Source: Hyphomicrobiales bacterium
Lineage (GTDB): Bacteria; Pseudomonadota; Alphaproteobacteria; Rhizobiales; Beijerinckiaceae
Assembly: GCA_027484605.1 (NCBI GenBank)
Contig: JAIXSR010000150.1
Location: forward strand, 124,001 to 188,000
Direction of reading: 5' to 3'
DNA: 64,000 nucleotides
Positions 54,302-62,769 of this stretch are shown in pieces. Made by a program: the position numbers and the translations under genes. The stretch's first letter is position 1, and every line of letters starts with the position of its first letter. Under the pieces are notes generated by a model, which saw only the letters and a list, made by a program, of their open reading frames with translations, was not told the origin of the DNA and did not search any database.

Positions 54302-55363
54302 GTGTCGATACCCGCCGCTCTGCTCACGCCCTATCGACCGCGCGTCTTTTCCGGCGTCCAGCCGACCGGCAATCTCCATCTCGGCAATTATCTCGGTGCC
54401 ATCAAGCGCTTCGTCGACCTGCAGGACGAGCATGAATGCCTCTATTGCGTGGTCGACATGCACGCGATCACCCTGCCCCAGGACCCGATGGAACTGCGCC
54501 GCGCCACGCGCGAGGTCGCCGCAGCCTTCATTGCGTCGGGGATCGACCCCAGGAAGCAGATCATCTTCAACCAGAGCCAGGTCTCGGCCCATGCCGAACT
54601 CGCCTGGATCTTCAACTGCATCGCCCGGATCGGCTGGCTGAACCGCATGACGCAGTTCAAGGAAAAGGCCGGCAAGGACCGCGAGAATGCCAGCGTCGGC
54701 CTCTATGCCTATCCGACCCTGATGGCCGCTGACATTCTCGCCTACCGGGCAACCCATGTGCCGGTGGGCGAGGACCAGAAGCAGCATCTCGAGCTGACCC
54801 GCGACATCGCGCAGAAATTCAATTTCGATTTCGGCGACCGCATCCGCGCCCTTGGCCTCGAATCGGGCGAATTCTTCCCGTTGCCGGAACCGCTGATCGC
54901 CGGTCCGGCTCCGCGTGTGATGTCGCTGCGGGACGGCACGAAGAAAATGTCGAAATCCGACCCTTCGGATTATTCGCGCATCAACCTGACCGATGATGCC
55001 GATGCGATCGCCCAGAAGGTGCGCAAGGCCAAGACCGATCCCGAGCCGCTACCCGGCGAGGTGGCTGGCCTTTCGACTCGGCCGGAGGCCGAGAATCTCG
55101 TGACGATCTTTGCGGCCCTTTCGGGCCGCGAAGCCGAGGGGATCCTTCGCGAATTCGGCGGCGGCCAGTTCTCGACCTTCAAGAACGCCCTCGTCGATCT
55201 CGCCGTTGAGCGCCTGTCACCGATCGGCCTCGAGATGCGGCGGCTGGTTGATGATTCCTCCGCTATCGATGCCATCCTGCTCGAAGGGGCGGACCGGGCG
55301 CGGGCGATTGCCGACCCTGTTCTCCGGCAGGTCCGCGAGATCATGGGCTTCCTCGGCCGCTGA
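54302..55363 (+). CDS. trpS: Tryptophanyl-tRNA synthetase
   Basis: This 353-residue class I synthetase has [25 protein letters not shown] (HIGH as HLGN), [43 protein letters not shown] and [14 protein letters not shown] (KMSKS). The length is typical. It starts at GTG 54302 with GAGGATGATC upstream. It lies 68 bp after murJ. Confidence 0.96.
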   Translation: MSIPAALLTPYRPRVFSGVQPTGNLHLGNYLGAIKRFVDLQDEHECLYCVVDMHAITLPQDPMELRRATREVAAAFIASGIDPRKQIIFNQSQVSAHAELAWIFNCIARIGWLNRMTQFKEKAGKDRENASVGLYAYPTLMAADILAYRATHVPVGEDQKQHLELTRDIAQKFNFDFGDRIRALGLESGEFFPLPEPLIAGPAPRVMSLRDGTKKMSKSDPSDYSRINLTDDADAIAQKVRKAKTDPEPLPGEVAGLSTRPEAENLVTIFAALSGREAEGILREFGGGQFSTFKNALVDLAVERLSPIGLEMRRLVDDSSAIDAILLEGADRARAIADPVLRQVREIMGFLGR

Positions 55364-55431
55364 GCGGCGCTTGCCTCGCGCCCGGCGCTTTGGCACGATG
55401 CACGGGTAACCGGCCACAGGCGGGGTCATGC

Positions 55432-55926
55432 ATGCCGTTCCGACGACGGGCCTACGAGCCAGGTCATCGCCCGAAAATTCTGATCGTGGTCGATGATACG
55501 CCAGAATGCGCCCGTGCCGCATTGTTTGCCGCGCGCCGTGCCCGGCGCTCGGGCGCCAACATCATCATGCTGGCGCTCGTCATCCCCGAGGAGGGTCAGC
55601 CCTGGCTCGGCATCGGCGACCTGATGCGCGCCGAGGCGGAGGCCGAGGCGGACCAGCGCCTCGACCGGGCGGCGGAACTGGTCCGGCGCGAGGCGGGCTT
55701 CGAGCCCGAGCGCGTCATCCGCACCGGCCAGCCCGCGCAGGAGGTGATGGGCCTCATCGAGGCCGACGAGGACATTGCCATCCTCGTCCTGGCGGCGGGC
55801 ATCGGCAAGGAGGGCCCGGGGCCGCTCGTCTCCCATATTGCCGGCCGCGTGGCCGCCAATTTCCCCGTTCCGGTGACCATCGTCCCCGGCGGCCTTGCGG
55901 AGGCCGATTTCGAGGCCCTGGCGTAA
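55432..55926 (+). CDS. Universal stress protein (UspA family)
   Basis: This 164-residue protein has a single Usp fold: ILIVVDDTPECARAALFAARRARRSGANIIMLALV, VIRTGQPAQEVMGLIEADEDIAILVLAAG, and the G-rich nucleotide-type loop GPLVSHIAGRVAANFPVPVTIVPGG. It may bind ATP. The start is uncertain: ATG 55432 is used, ATG 55428 lies out of frame beside it, and an in-frame ATG at 55390 would add 14 residues. It lies between trpS and nfuA, a common alphaproteobacterial order. Confidence 0.85.
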   Translation: MPFRRRAYEPGHRPKILIVVDDTPECARAALFAARRARRSGANIIMLALVIPEEGQPWLGIGDLMRAEAEAEADQRLDRAAELVRREAGFEPERVIRTGQPAQEVMGLIEADEDIAILVLAAGIGKEGPGPLVSHIAGRVAANFPVPVTIVPGGLAEADFEALA

Positions 55927-56031
55927 GGCCGGTTCCTTCCCCCTTTCCTCGGTTTCATCGGCATCTTATATCGATGCCGTGGCGTACCGGTTCCTTGACC
56001 TCCGGCTCCGACCACCCGCGAAGAGGCCCCC

Positions 56032-56589
56032 ATGTTCATCCAGACGGAAGCCACCCCGAATCCGGCAACCCTGAAATTCCTGCCCGGCCGCGATGTGCTG
56101 GCCGGTTCCACGCGCGAATTCCGCACGCTCGAGGAGGCCGCTGCCTCGCCACTGGCCGTGGCCCTGTTCGGAATTCCCGGCGTGACCGGCGTGTTCTTCG
56201 GTTCGGATTTCGTGACCGTGACCAAGAGCGGCGGCGAATGGCAGCATCTCAAGCCGGCCATTCTCGGCGCCATCATGGAGCATTATCTCTCCGGCTTGCC
56301 GATTCTGGCCGAAGGCGGCCCGGCCGAGACGGCCGGTGAGGAATTCTTCGCCCCTGAAGATGCCGAGACCGTGGCGACGATCAAGGAATTGCTCGAAACC
56401 CGCGTCCGTCCGGCCGTGGCCGGCGATGGCGGCGACATCACCTTCCGCGGTTTCCGCGACGGCGTGGTCTATCTCACCATGAAGGGTTCCTGTTCGGGCT
56501 GCCCGAGTTCGACCGCCACGCTGAAGCATGGCATCCAGAATCTTCTCCGCCACTTCCTGCCGGATGTTCAGTCCGTCGAAGCGGCCTGA
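56032..56589 (+). CDS. Iron-sulfur cluster scaffold NfuA-type protein
   Basis: This 185-residue protein has an N-terminal Nfu-N domain (MFIQTEATPNPATLKFLPGRDVL, SPLAVALFGIPGVTGVFFGSDFVTVTK) and a C-terminal NifU-like domain (about 110-185) with RVRPAVAGDGGDITFRGFRDGVVYLTMKGSCSGCPSS carrying C154 and C157 in the CxxC. Dimers bind a 4Fe-4S cluster for delivery to client proteins. AAGAGG precedes ATG 56032. It precedes tsaB by 18 bp. MiaB, a 4Fe-4S enzyme, lies about 2 kb further right. Confidence 0.92.
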   Translation: MFIQTEATPNPATLKFLPGRDVLAGSTREFRTLEEAAASPLAVALFGIPGVTGVFFGSDFVTVTKSGGEWQHLKPAILGAIMEHYLSGLPILAEGGPAETAGEEFFAPEDAETVATIKELLETRVRPAVAGDGGDITFRGFRDGVVYLTMKGSCSGCPSSTATLKHGIQNLLRHFLPDVQSVEAA

Positions 56590-56607
56590 CAGCCACGGAG
56601 TGGTGGC

Positions 56608-57306
56608 GTGTATCTCCTGGCCCTCGACACGGCGCTCGGCGCGGCAGCGGCAGCCATCTATGCGCCCGGGCAGGACAGGATCCTCGCCGAGGAGACGCAG
56701 GCCATGGACCGGGGCCATGCCGAGGCGCTGATGCCGTTGATCCGCCGCGTCCTTGATGCGGCCGGCATTGCCTTCGCCGATCTCTCCCGCTTCGCCGTGA
56801 CCATCGGTCCGGGCAGCTTCACCGGCCTCAGGATCGGCATTTCCGCCGCTCGGGGTTTCGGGCTGATCCATGAGCGGGCCGTGGTGGGTGTGTCCACGCT
56901 CTCCGCCTTTGCCGCGCCGGTTCTCTTCTCGGCCGATCGTTCGCCGGTCGCGGCGGCCATCGATGCCCGGAACGGCCTCGTCTATTTCCAGTCGCTGGCG
57001 ATTGGCGGCCGCACGATGGCCGGGCCGGGCGTCTATCCGGTCGAGGAAGCGGCGCGGAAGATCGGCGACGGTCCGGTTGTCTTCGTCGGCAATGCCGCCG
57101 AGAAACTGGCCCAGGCCCGCCGCGGCGCGATCCTCGAGAACCGCCCCGGCCAGCGCCCGGCTGTCCAGCAACGCCCCTCGCCCGAAATCGCCTGGGTTGC
57201 CCGGCTGGGCGCGGCAACGGACCCTGCTGCCTCGCCCGCCAAACCGCTCTACCTCAGGGAGGCCAACGTGACCCTGCAGGACAAGGCCCGCCTCCAGCGG
57301 GCCTGA
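56608..57306 (+). CDS. tsaB: tRNA threonylcarbamoyladenosine biosynthesis protein TsaB
   Basis: This 232-residue actin-like protein partners TsaD in t6A37 tRNA modification. Signs are LLALDTALGAAAAAIYAPGQ and MDRGHAEALMPLIRRVLDAAGIAFADLSRFAVTIGPGSFTGLRIGISAARGF. The start is GTG 56608, with ACGGAGTGGTGGC upstream. It precedes rimI by 9 bp. Confidence 0.93.
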   Translation: MYLLALDTALGAAAAAIYAPGQDRILAEETQAMDRGHAEALMPLIRRVLDAAGIAFADLSRFAVTIGPGSFTGLRIGISAARGFGLIHERAVVGVSTLSAFAAPVLFSADRSPVAAAIDARNGLVYFQSLAIGGRTMAGPGVYPVEEAARKIGDGPVVFVGNAAEKLAQARRGAILENRPGQRPAVQQRPSPEIAWVARLGAATDPAASPAKPLYLREANVTLQDKARLQRA

Positions 57307-57315
57307 GGGGCGACC

Positions 57316-57846
57316 ATGTGGTTCTGGCTCTGGCCCTGGTTTCGCTCCGGCCTCGCCCGGCACAGCCTTCGCCGGGCCTCGGTCCTGGATGCCGGGCGCA
57401 TGGCGGCCATCCATGCCGAGGGTTTTGCCATCGGCTGGTCGCGGGAGGAATTCGAGCAGATGATTCTCGAACGCGCGGTCGCGGATGTGCTGGTTTCCCA
57501 GGCGCCCTTCGGCCATGTCGTCACGGGTTTTGCGATCAGCCGGGTCGTGGCGGATGAATCCGAGCTGCTCTCCATCGCCCTCGACACCGAGGTCCGCGGG
57601 CTTGGCCTCTCGCCGGCCCTGCTGGACCGCCATATGGGCCACGCGGCCCAGGCCGGCGCCCGGACGATGTTCCTTGAGGTGGCCGAGGACAATGGCGCGG
57701 CCGTCGCCCTGTATCGCCAGGCCGGCTTTGCCGAGATCGGACGCCGCAAGGGCTATTATCCCGGCACGCCCGGTGCGGCCCGGCGGGATGCCCTGACGAT
57801 GCAGGCCGATCTCGGCCGGTTCGATCCGACACCACGATTCGGCTGA
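57316..57846 (+). CDS. rimI: Ribosomal-protein-alanine N-acetyltransferase RimI
   Basis: This 176-residue GNAT protein acetylates the N-terminal alanine of ribosomal protein S18 in the RimI family. It has LDAGRMAAIHAEGFAIGWSREEFEQMI, and the acetyl-CoA loop LSIALDTEVRGLGLSPALLDRHM (the usual Q/RxxGxG/A as VRGLGLS), FLEVAEDNGAAVALYRQAGFAEIGRRKGYY. The N-terminal MWFWLWPWFRSGLARHS is unusually Trp-rich. tsaB-rimI adjacency supports the assignment. In related genomes I recall a Fur/Mur gene next, but here the next gene is plsC. Confidence 0.85.
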   Translation: MWFWLWPWFRSGLARHSLRRASVLDAGRMAAIHAEGFAIGWSREEFEQMILERAVADVLVSQAPFGHVVTGFAISRVVADESELLSIALDTEVRGLGLSPALLDRHMGHAAQAGARTMFLEVAEDNGAAVALYRQAGFAEIGRRKGYYPGTPGAARRDALTMQADLGRFDPTPRFG

Positions 57847-57910
57847 ACCCGGTTCCCTTGGCCGGGGCTTCCTGCTATCGCCGCGCGAGCGGAAAGGAAA
57901 CGGCACGCGC

Positions 57911-58717
57911 ATGATCGAGACAGGGCTGACCCGGCGCATCCTGATCACGCTTCGGCTTGTGGCCCTTGCCCCGGCCTTTGCCCTCGGCCTGCCGGCGCAA
58001 TGGCTCGCCCTGCGGGTCGCGCCACCGCTCGCCCGGTGGATGCCGGTGATCTTCCACCGCTACTTGCTTCTCGTGCTCGGGGTGAAGGTTGTCCGCCAGG
58101 GCGAGGCGGATCCGCGCTCGCCGCTGCTCATCACCGCCAATCACCTGTCCTGGCTCGATATCGTGGTGATCTCGTCGCTGCGGCCGGTCTCCTTCATCGC
58201 CAAGAGCGAGGTCGGCGAATGGCCGGTCTTCGGCACGCTGGCGCGGCTGCAGCGTTCGGTCTTCGTCGAGCGCCAGCGCCGCGGCAAGACGGCGGAAGTC
58301 AACCGCGCCATCGCAAACCGGCTCGAATCCGGCGATGCGCTCGTGCTTTTCGCCGAGGGTACGACCAGCGATGGCCGGCGCGTCCTGCCTTTCCGCTCGG
58401 CGCTGATCGGCGCGGCGCAGGCCGCCTCCGGCCGGAACGAGGGCGCTTCCTTCATCCAGCCGCTCAACATCGCCTATCCGAAGATCGGTGGCCTGCCGAT
58501 CGGGCGCGGCGATCATGCGCATATCGCCTGGCATGGCGATATGGAGCTCGTGCCGCATCTGGCGGATCTTCTGACCCTCCCCGGGATCGAATGCCGCGTC
58601 ACCTTCCTGCCGGCGCGCGAGATCGGGCCGGGCGCTGACCGCAAGGCCATCACCCGCGAAATCGAGGCGGACATCCGGCAGACCCATACCCGAACGCTGC
58701 GCGGAGCCGGATTATGA
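57911..58717 (+). CDS. plsC: 1-acyl-sn-glycerol-3-phosphate acyltransferase (PlsC family)
   Basis: This 268-residue membrane-bound acyltransferase makes phosphatidic acid or another lysophospholipid product. The catalytic HX4D motif is ITANHLSWLD (H78 to D83). VFVERQRRGKTAEVN and FAEGTTSDGRRVLPFRSAL supply the substrate and phosphate site. Two hydrophobic segments (about 11-30 and 41-57) flank the start. ATG 57911 begins the protein. It lies between rimI and miaB. Confidence 0.88.
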   Translation: MIETGLTRRILITLRLVALAPAFALGLPAQWLALRVAPPLARWMPVIFHRYLLLVLGVKVVRQGEADPRSPLLITANHLSWLDIVVISSLRPVSFIAKSEVGEWPVFGTLARLQRSVFVERQRRGKTAEVNRAIANRLESGDALVLFAEGTTSDGRRVLPFRSALIGAAQAASGRNEGASFIQPLNIAYPKIGGLPIGRGDHAHIAWHGDMELVPHLADLLTLPGIECRVTFLPAREIGPGADRKAITREIEADIRQTHTRTLRGAGL

Positions 58718-58764
58718 CAGCCATCGCCCTTTCCGAACGCCGCTGCCGGCGGTAAAGAAGCGGC

Positions 58765-60195
58765 ATGTCCGAGAGCCCGACATCGCCCCTGACCCTGATT
58801 CCGGACGCGCCGAAGCGCGTCCACATCAAGTCGTTCGGCTGCCAGATGAATGTCCATGATGCCGAGCGCATGGCCGATCTTCTGGCGCTGGAGGGCTATG
58901 CCCCGACGGATCTCGCCGAGGATGCCGATCTCGTCATCCTGAACACCTGCCATATCCGGGAGAAGGCCTCCGAGAAGGTCTATTCCGAGCTCGGCCGCCT
59001 GCGCCGCCTCAAGGAAGAACGGGCCGAACTGGGGCAATCGACGCTGATTGCCGTGGCCGGATGCGTCGCGCAGGCAGAGGGTCGCGAGATCATGCGGCGG
59101 CAGCCGGCGGTCGATCTCGTGGTCGGGCCGCAGAGCTACCAGAACCTGCCCGGCCTGCTGGCCGATGCCCGCCGCCGCCGTGTCGTCGATACCGAGTTTC
59201 CGGCCATCGACAAATTCGACGCCCTGCCGCCGCCGCAGGCCCGCCGGCTCGCGGCCAAGGGTCCTTCCGCCTTCCTCACGGCGCAGGAGGGCTGCGACAA
59301 GTTCTGCTCGTTCTGCGTCGTGCCCTTCACCCGCGGGGCGGAGACATCCCGCCCGGCCGCTGCCATACTCGCCGAGGCCCGCGGCATGGTCGCGGCGGGC
59401 ATCCGCGAGATCATGCTGCTCGGGCAGAACGTCAATGCCTATCACGGCGAGGGGCCGGAAGGCCGGGCGATCTCCCTCGCCGCCCTGATGGCCGCGCTGT
59501 CGGAAATCGAGGGGCTGGACCGGATCCGCTATGCGACCAGCCATCCGCAGGACATGACCGACGACCTCTACCGGATCCACCGCGACAATCCGAAAGTGAT
59601 GCCTTATCTGCATTTGCCGGTGCAAAGCGGCTCGAACCGCATTCTCAAGGCGATGAATCGGAAGCATGATCGGGATCTGTATCGCCGGATCATCGACAGG
59701 ATGCGCGCCGCAAGACCCGATATTGCCCTTTCATCGGACTTCATCGTTGGCTTTCCGGGCGAGACGGAGGCTGATTTCGAGGACACGATGGCCCTCGTGC
59801 GTGAAATCGGGTTCGCCTCGGCCTTCTCGTTCAAATACAGCCCGCGGCCGGGCACCAAATCGGCCGAACGCATCGATGACGTTCCCGATGCCGAGAAGAC
59901 GGCGCGCCTTCGCGCCCTTCAGGCGCTGCTGCTGGAGCAGCAGAACGCGTTCAACCGTGCGACCATCGGCCGTCGCGCCGATGTGCTCTTCGAGAAGCCG
60001 GGCCGCCATCCCGGCCAGCTCACGGGCAAGTCGCCCTGGCTGCAGGCCGTCCATGTCGACCTGCCGGACGGCATTCCGGCTGAATCCGTCCTGGGGCGGA
60101 TCTGGTCGGTCGATCTGCTGGGCGTGACATCCAATTCGCTGCAGGGCAGCCTTGTCGCCGAATCGCAGCCCAAACGGGAGGATCAAGCCGCTTGA
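58765..60195 (+). CDS. miaB: tRNA-2-methylthio-N6-dimethylallyladenosine synthase MiaB
   Basis: This 476-residue radical-SAM methylthiotransferase thiomethylates i6A37 in tRNAs. The N-terminal UPF0004 cluster Cys are C26, C62 and C100. The radical-SAM motif is C177-x3-C181-x2-C184 (GCDKFCSFC). [31 protein letters not shown] and a C-terminal TRAM domain complete the family. AAAGAAG precedes ATG 58765. Its stop overlaps the phoH start region (TTGA). Confidence 0.96.
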   Translation: MSESPTSPLTLIPDAPKRVHIKSFGCQMNVHDAERMADLLALEGYAPTDLAEDADLVILNTCHIREKASEKVYSELGRLRRLKEERAELGQSTLIAVAGCVAQAEGREIMRRQPAVDLVVGPQSYQNLPGLLADARRRRVVDTEFPAIDKFDALPPPQARRLAAKGPSAFLTAQEGCDKFCSFCVVPFTRGAETSRPAAAILAEARGMVAAGIREIMLLGQNVNAYHGEGPEGRAISLAALMAALSEIEGLDRIRYATSHPQDMTDDLYRIHRDNPKVMPYLHLPVQSGSNRILKAMNRKHDRDLYRRIIDRMRAARPDIALSSDFIVGFPGETEADFEDTMALVREIGFASAFSFKYSPRPGTKSAERIDDVPDAEKTARLRALQALLLEQQNAFNRATIGRRADVLFEKPGRHPGQLTGKSPWLQAVHVDLPDGIPAESVLGRIWSVDLLGVTSNSLQGSLVAESQPKREDQAA

Positions 60196-61271
60196 CCATG
60201 CGCCTCAGTGAGCCATCGCGCCTTGCGGCCTCCGTACAGGCCTCCCTCGAGGGGGTGGAGGAATCCCTCACCCTGAACGACAACCGGGCCGCGAGCCTCG
60301 TCGTCGGCAATTACGACCAGAACATCGCTCATCTCGAGCGACGGCTGAACATTGTCGCACATGTCAACGGCAACCAGATTCTCCTGCGTGGCCCGCGGGA
60401 GCAGGTCGATCATGCCCGCCGCGTTCTCGAATCCCTCTATGCCACGGTCAAGCGCGGCCGTGCCGTCGGCACCGGCGACGTCGATGGTGCGATCGAGGAG
60501 ACGGCCACCCAGCGCGGCCTCTTTCCGGATCGCGCGATGCCCGAGCCCGAGCCCGAGCCGGTGGCGAAGAGCCGCGAGGCCTATTCGGGATTCGGCCATG
60601 TCACCACGCGCAAACGCGGTGTGACCAAGGCGCGCAATGCGGCACAGGATTCCTATCTCCGGGTTCTCGCCCGGCATGAACTGGTCTTTTCCGAAGGCCC
60701 TGCGGGCACCGGCAAGACATGGCTGGCGGTCGGCCATGCCGTGCAATTGCTCGAGGCAGGCCATGTCGAGCGCCTGATTCTCTCGCGGCCTGCCGTCGAG
60801 GCGGGCGAGAAGATCGGCTTCCTCCCCGGCGACATGCGGGACAAGGTCGATCCCTATCTCCGGCCGATCTACGATGCCCTCTACGATTTCATGGAGGGCC
60901 GGCTCGTCGAGCGCGCGCTCCAGACCGGCGTGATCGAGGTTGCGCCGCTGGCCTTCATGCGCGGCCGGACGCTGTCCAATGCGCTGATCCTCCTCGACGA
61001 GGCCCAGAACACCTCCTCTATGCAGATGAAGATGTTCCTGACGCGGCTTGGCGAGGGCTCGCGGATGATCATCACCGGCGATCCCACACAGATCGACCTG
61101 CCGCCCGGCCAGAAATCCGGACTTGGCGAAGCCATCGCTCTCCTTCAGAATGTCGAGGGGGTCGGCCATGTCCGGTTCGGCCATCAGCACGTTGTCCGCC
61201 ACGATCTCGTTCGGCGGATCGTGCAAGCCTATGAGGAGGTCGGGGCTGGAAATCCCGCTGCAATGCGCTGA
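60192..61271 (+). CDS. PhoH-family ATPase (PhoL)
   Basis: This 359-residue protein (from TTG 60192) has an N-terminal KH-like part and a P-loop ATPase core with [17 protein letters not shown] (Walker A about 169-176), [74 protein letters not shown] (Walker B). A linker with acidic Pro repeats (PEPEPEPV at about 117-124) separates the two. It is an RNA-handling ATPase, typically next to ybeY. The start is uncertain: TTG 60192 overlaps the miaB stop and has GGAGG 10 nt upstream, while ATG 60198 is two codons later with a longer spacer. Confidence 0.9.
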   Translation: MTMRLSEPSRLAASVQASLEGVEESLTLNDNRAASLVVGNYDQNIAHLERRLNIVAHVNGNQILLRGPREQVDHARRVLESLYATVKRGRAVGTGDVDGAIEETATQRGLFPDRAMPEPEPEPVAKSREAYSGFGHVTTRKRGVTKARNAAQDSYLRVLARHELVFSEGPAGTGKTWLAVGHAVQLLEAGHVERLILSRPAVEAGEKIGFLPGDMRDKVDPYLRPIYDALYDFMEGRLVERALQTGVIEVAPLAFMRGRTLSNALILLDEAQNTSSMQMKMFLTRLGEGSRMIITGDPTQIDLPPGQKSGLGEAIALLQNVEGVGHVRFGHQHVVRHDLVRRIVQAYEEVGAGNPAAMR

Positions 61272-61747
61272 TGCCCGACATAGACATCCTGATCGAATCC
61301 CCAGGCTGGAGCTCCATCCCGGGGCTTGAAGCCGTGGTGGAACGTGCCGTGCTGGCCACGCTCGTCGCCGAGAAGGCCGGCGAGTCCGGCATTTCCATCA
61401 TGCTGGGGAATGACGCCGCCGTCCGCGAGCTCAATTCCCAGTACCGGGGCAAGGATCGCCCCACCAATGTCCTCTCCTTCCCGGCGCCCCGGATGCCCGG
61501 CCAGCCGGCCCCGCTTCTCGGCGACATCATCCTTGCCTACGAGACCTGCCGCTCCGAGGCGGAGGCGGAAGGCAAGTCGCTGGCGGATCACGTCTCGCAT
61601 CTGGTCATTCACGGCACGCTCCACCTGCTCGGCCATGACCACGAGGAAGACCGGCAGGCCGAGGCGATGGAGGCGCGCGAGATTGCCCTGCTCGCCGGCC
61701 TCGGCATCGCCAATCCCTATGCCGACCGGCCGGAGGCCAAGGCATGA
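61271..61747 (+). CDS. ybeY: Endoribonuclease YbeY
   Basis: This 158-residue zinc endonuclease takes part in 16S rRNA 3' maturation and ribosome quality control. The zinc motif is H114-GTLH118-LLGHDH124 (HLVIHGTLHLLGHDHEED), with RGKDRPTNVLSFPA near residue 60 and LLGDIILAYET. Its ATG overlaps the phoH stop (TGATG), and its end overlaps corC (ATGA). Confidence 0.94.
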   Translation: MPDIDILIESPGWSSIPGLEAVVERAVLATLVAEKAGESGISIMLGNDAAVRELNSQYRGKDRPTNVLSFPAPRMPGQPAPLLGDIILAYETCRSEAEAEGKSLADHVSHLVIHGTLHLLGHDHEEDRQAEAMEAREIALLAGLGIANPYADRPEAKA

Positions 61748-62652
61748 GCCAGGACGATCTTGAACGCAACGCCCGGGAGGCCGCCCGGGGCGAGAGCTGG
61801 TTCGACCGCCTCAAGGTTGCGCTCGGCCTGAAGGCCCCGGGTTCGATCCGCGACGATCTCGAGGATGCCCTCGAGGAGGGAGAGGCCAGCAACGACGATG
61901 ACTTCACGGTCGAGGAGAAGCGCATCCTGCGCAATCTCCTCACCGCGCGCGATATCCGCATCCAGGACGTGATGGTGCCGCGGAGCGCGATCATCGCCGT
62001 GCCGGATGACGCCACATTCGCCGAATTGCGCGCGCTTTTCGCCTCCGCCGCCCATTCCCGGCTGCCGGTCTTCACCGAGACGCTCGATGATCCGCGCGGC
62101 ATGATCCATATCCGCGACATGTTCGCGCGGCTGGATTCGATCCCGCTCGATGCCCGCGTGCGCGAGATCGGCCTGATCCGCCCGGTCCTGTTCGCGCCGG
62201 GCTCGAAGCCGGCCCTCGATCTCCTGCTGGAGATGCAGTCCAAGCGCATCCACATGGCGCTGGTCATCGATGAATATGGCGCAACCGACGGCCTCGTCTC
62301 CATGGAAGACCTGATCGAGATCATCGTCGGCGAAATCGAGGACGAGCACGATATCGCCGAGGATTCGGGCATCGAGCCGCTCGAGGGCGGTGCGATCGCC
62401 ATCAATGCCCATGCGACGCTCGAGGAAGTGACGGCCCTGCTGAAAGTGCCGTTCGAGCCGATCAGCGACGAACACGAGATCGGGACGATCGGCGGTTACG
62501 TCACGGCTTTTCTGGGCCGCGTCCCCGCCGTCGGCGAGAATATCGCCTCGGATAACGGCCTGATCTTCACCATTCTCGACGGCGATTCCCGCCGGATCCG
62601 GCGTCTGCGCATCGCGCCGGCCCCCGAAGTCGCGGATGCGGCCGGGGAATGA
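61744..62652 (+). CDS. CorC/HlyC-type CBS-domain transporter-associated protein
   Basis: This 302-residue protein has an N-terminal segment, two CBS domains (about 70-200, with VMVPRSAIIAVPDDATFAELRALFASAAHSRLPVFTETLDDPRGMIHIRDMF and VLFAPGSKPALDLLLEMQSKRIHMALVIDEYGATDGLVSMEDLIEIIVGEI) and a C-terminal CorC/TlyC domain (DEHDIAEDSGIEPL to the end). Family members affect magnesium and cobalt efflux or membrane homeostasis. No transmembrane DUF21 part is present, so it is the soluble CorC type. It overlaps ybeY and is 117 bp before lnt. Confidence 0.9.
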   Translation: MSQDDLERNAREAARGESWFDRLKVALGLKAPGSIRDDLEDALEEGEASNDDDFTVEEKRILRNLLTARDIRIQDVMVPRSAIIAVPDDATFAELRALFASAAHSRLPVFTETLDDPRGMIHIRDMFARLDSIPLDARVREIGLIRPVLFAPGSKPALDLLLEMQSKRIHMALVIDEYGATDGLVSMEDLIEIIVGEIEDEHDIAEDSGIEPLEGGAIAINAHATLEEVTALLKVPFEPISDEHEIGTIGGYVTAFLGRVPAVGENIASDNGLIFTILDGDSRRIRRLRIAPAPEVADAAGE

Positions 62653-62769
62653 GCGGGAAAGGGCTTGCCAGCCGGCGGCCCGCCATGACAAGTCCTGAAT
62701 CCATCGAATCGCCGAGAAGATCGTCCGGAAACCGCGACGGCCCGGCGCCAGGGAGGCGCAACGCGCAGC

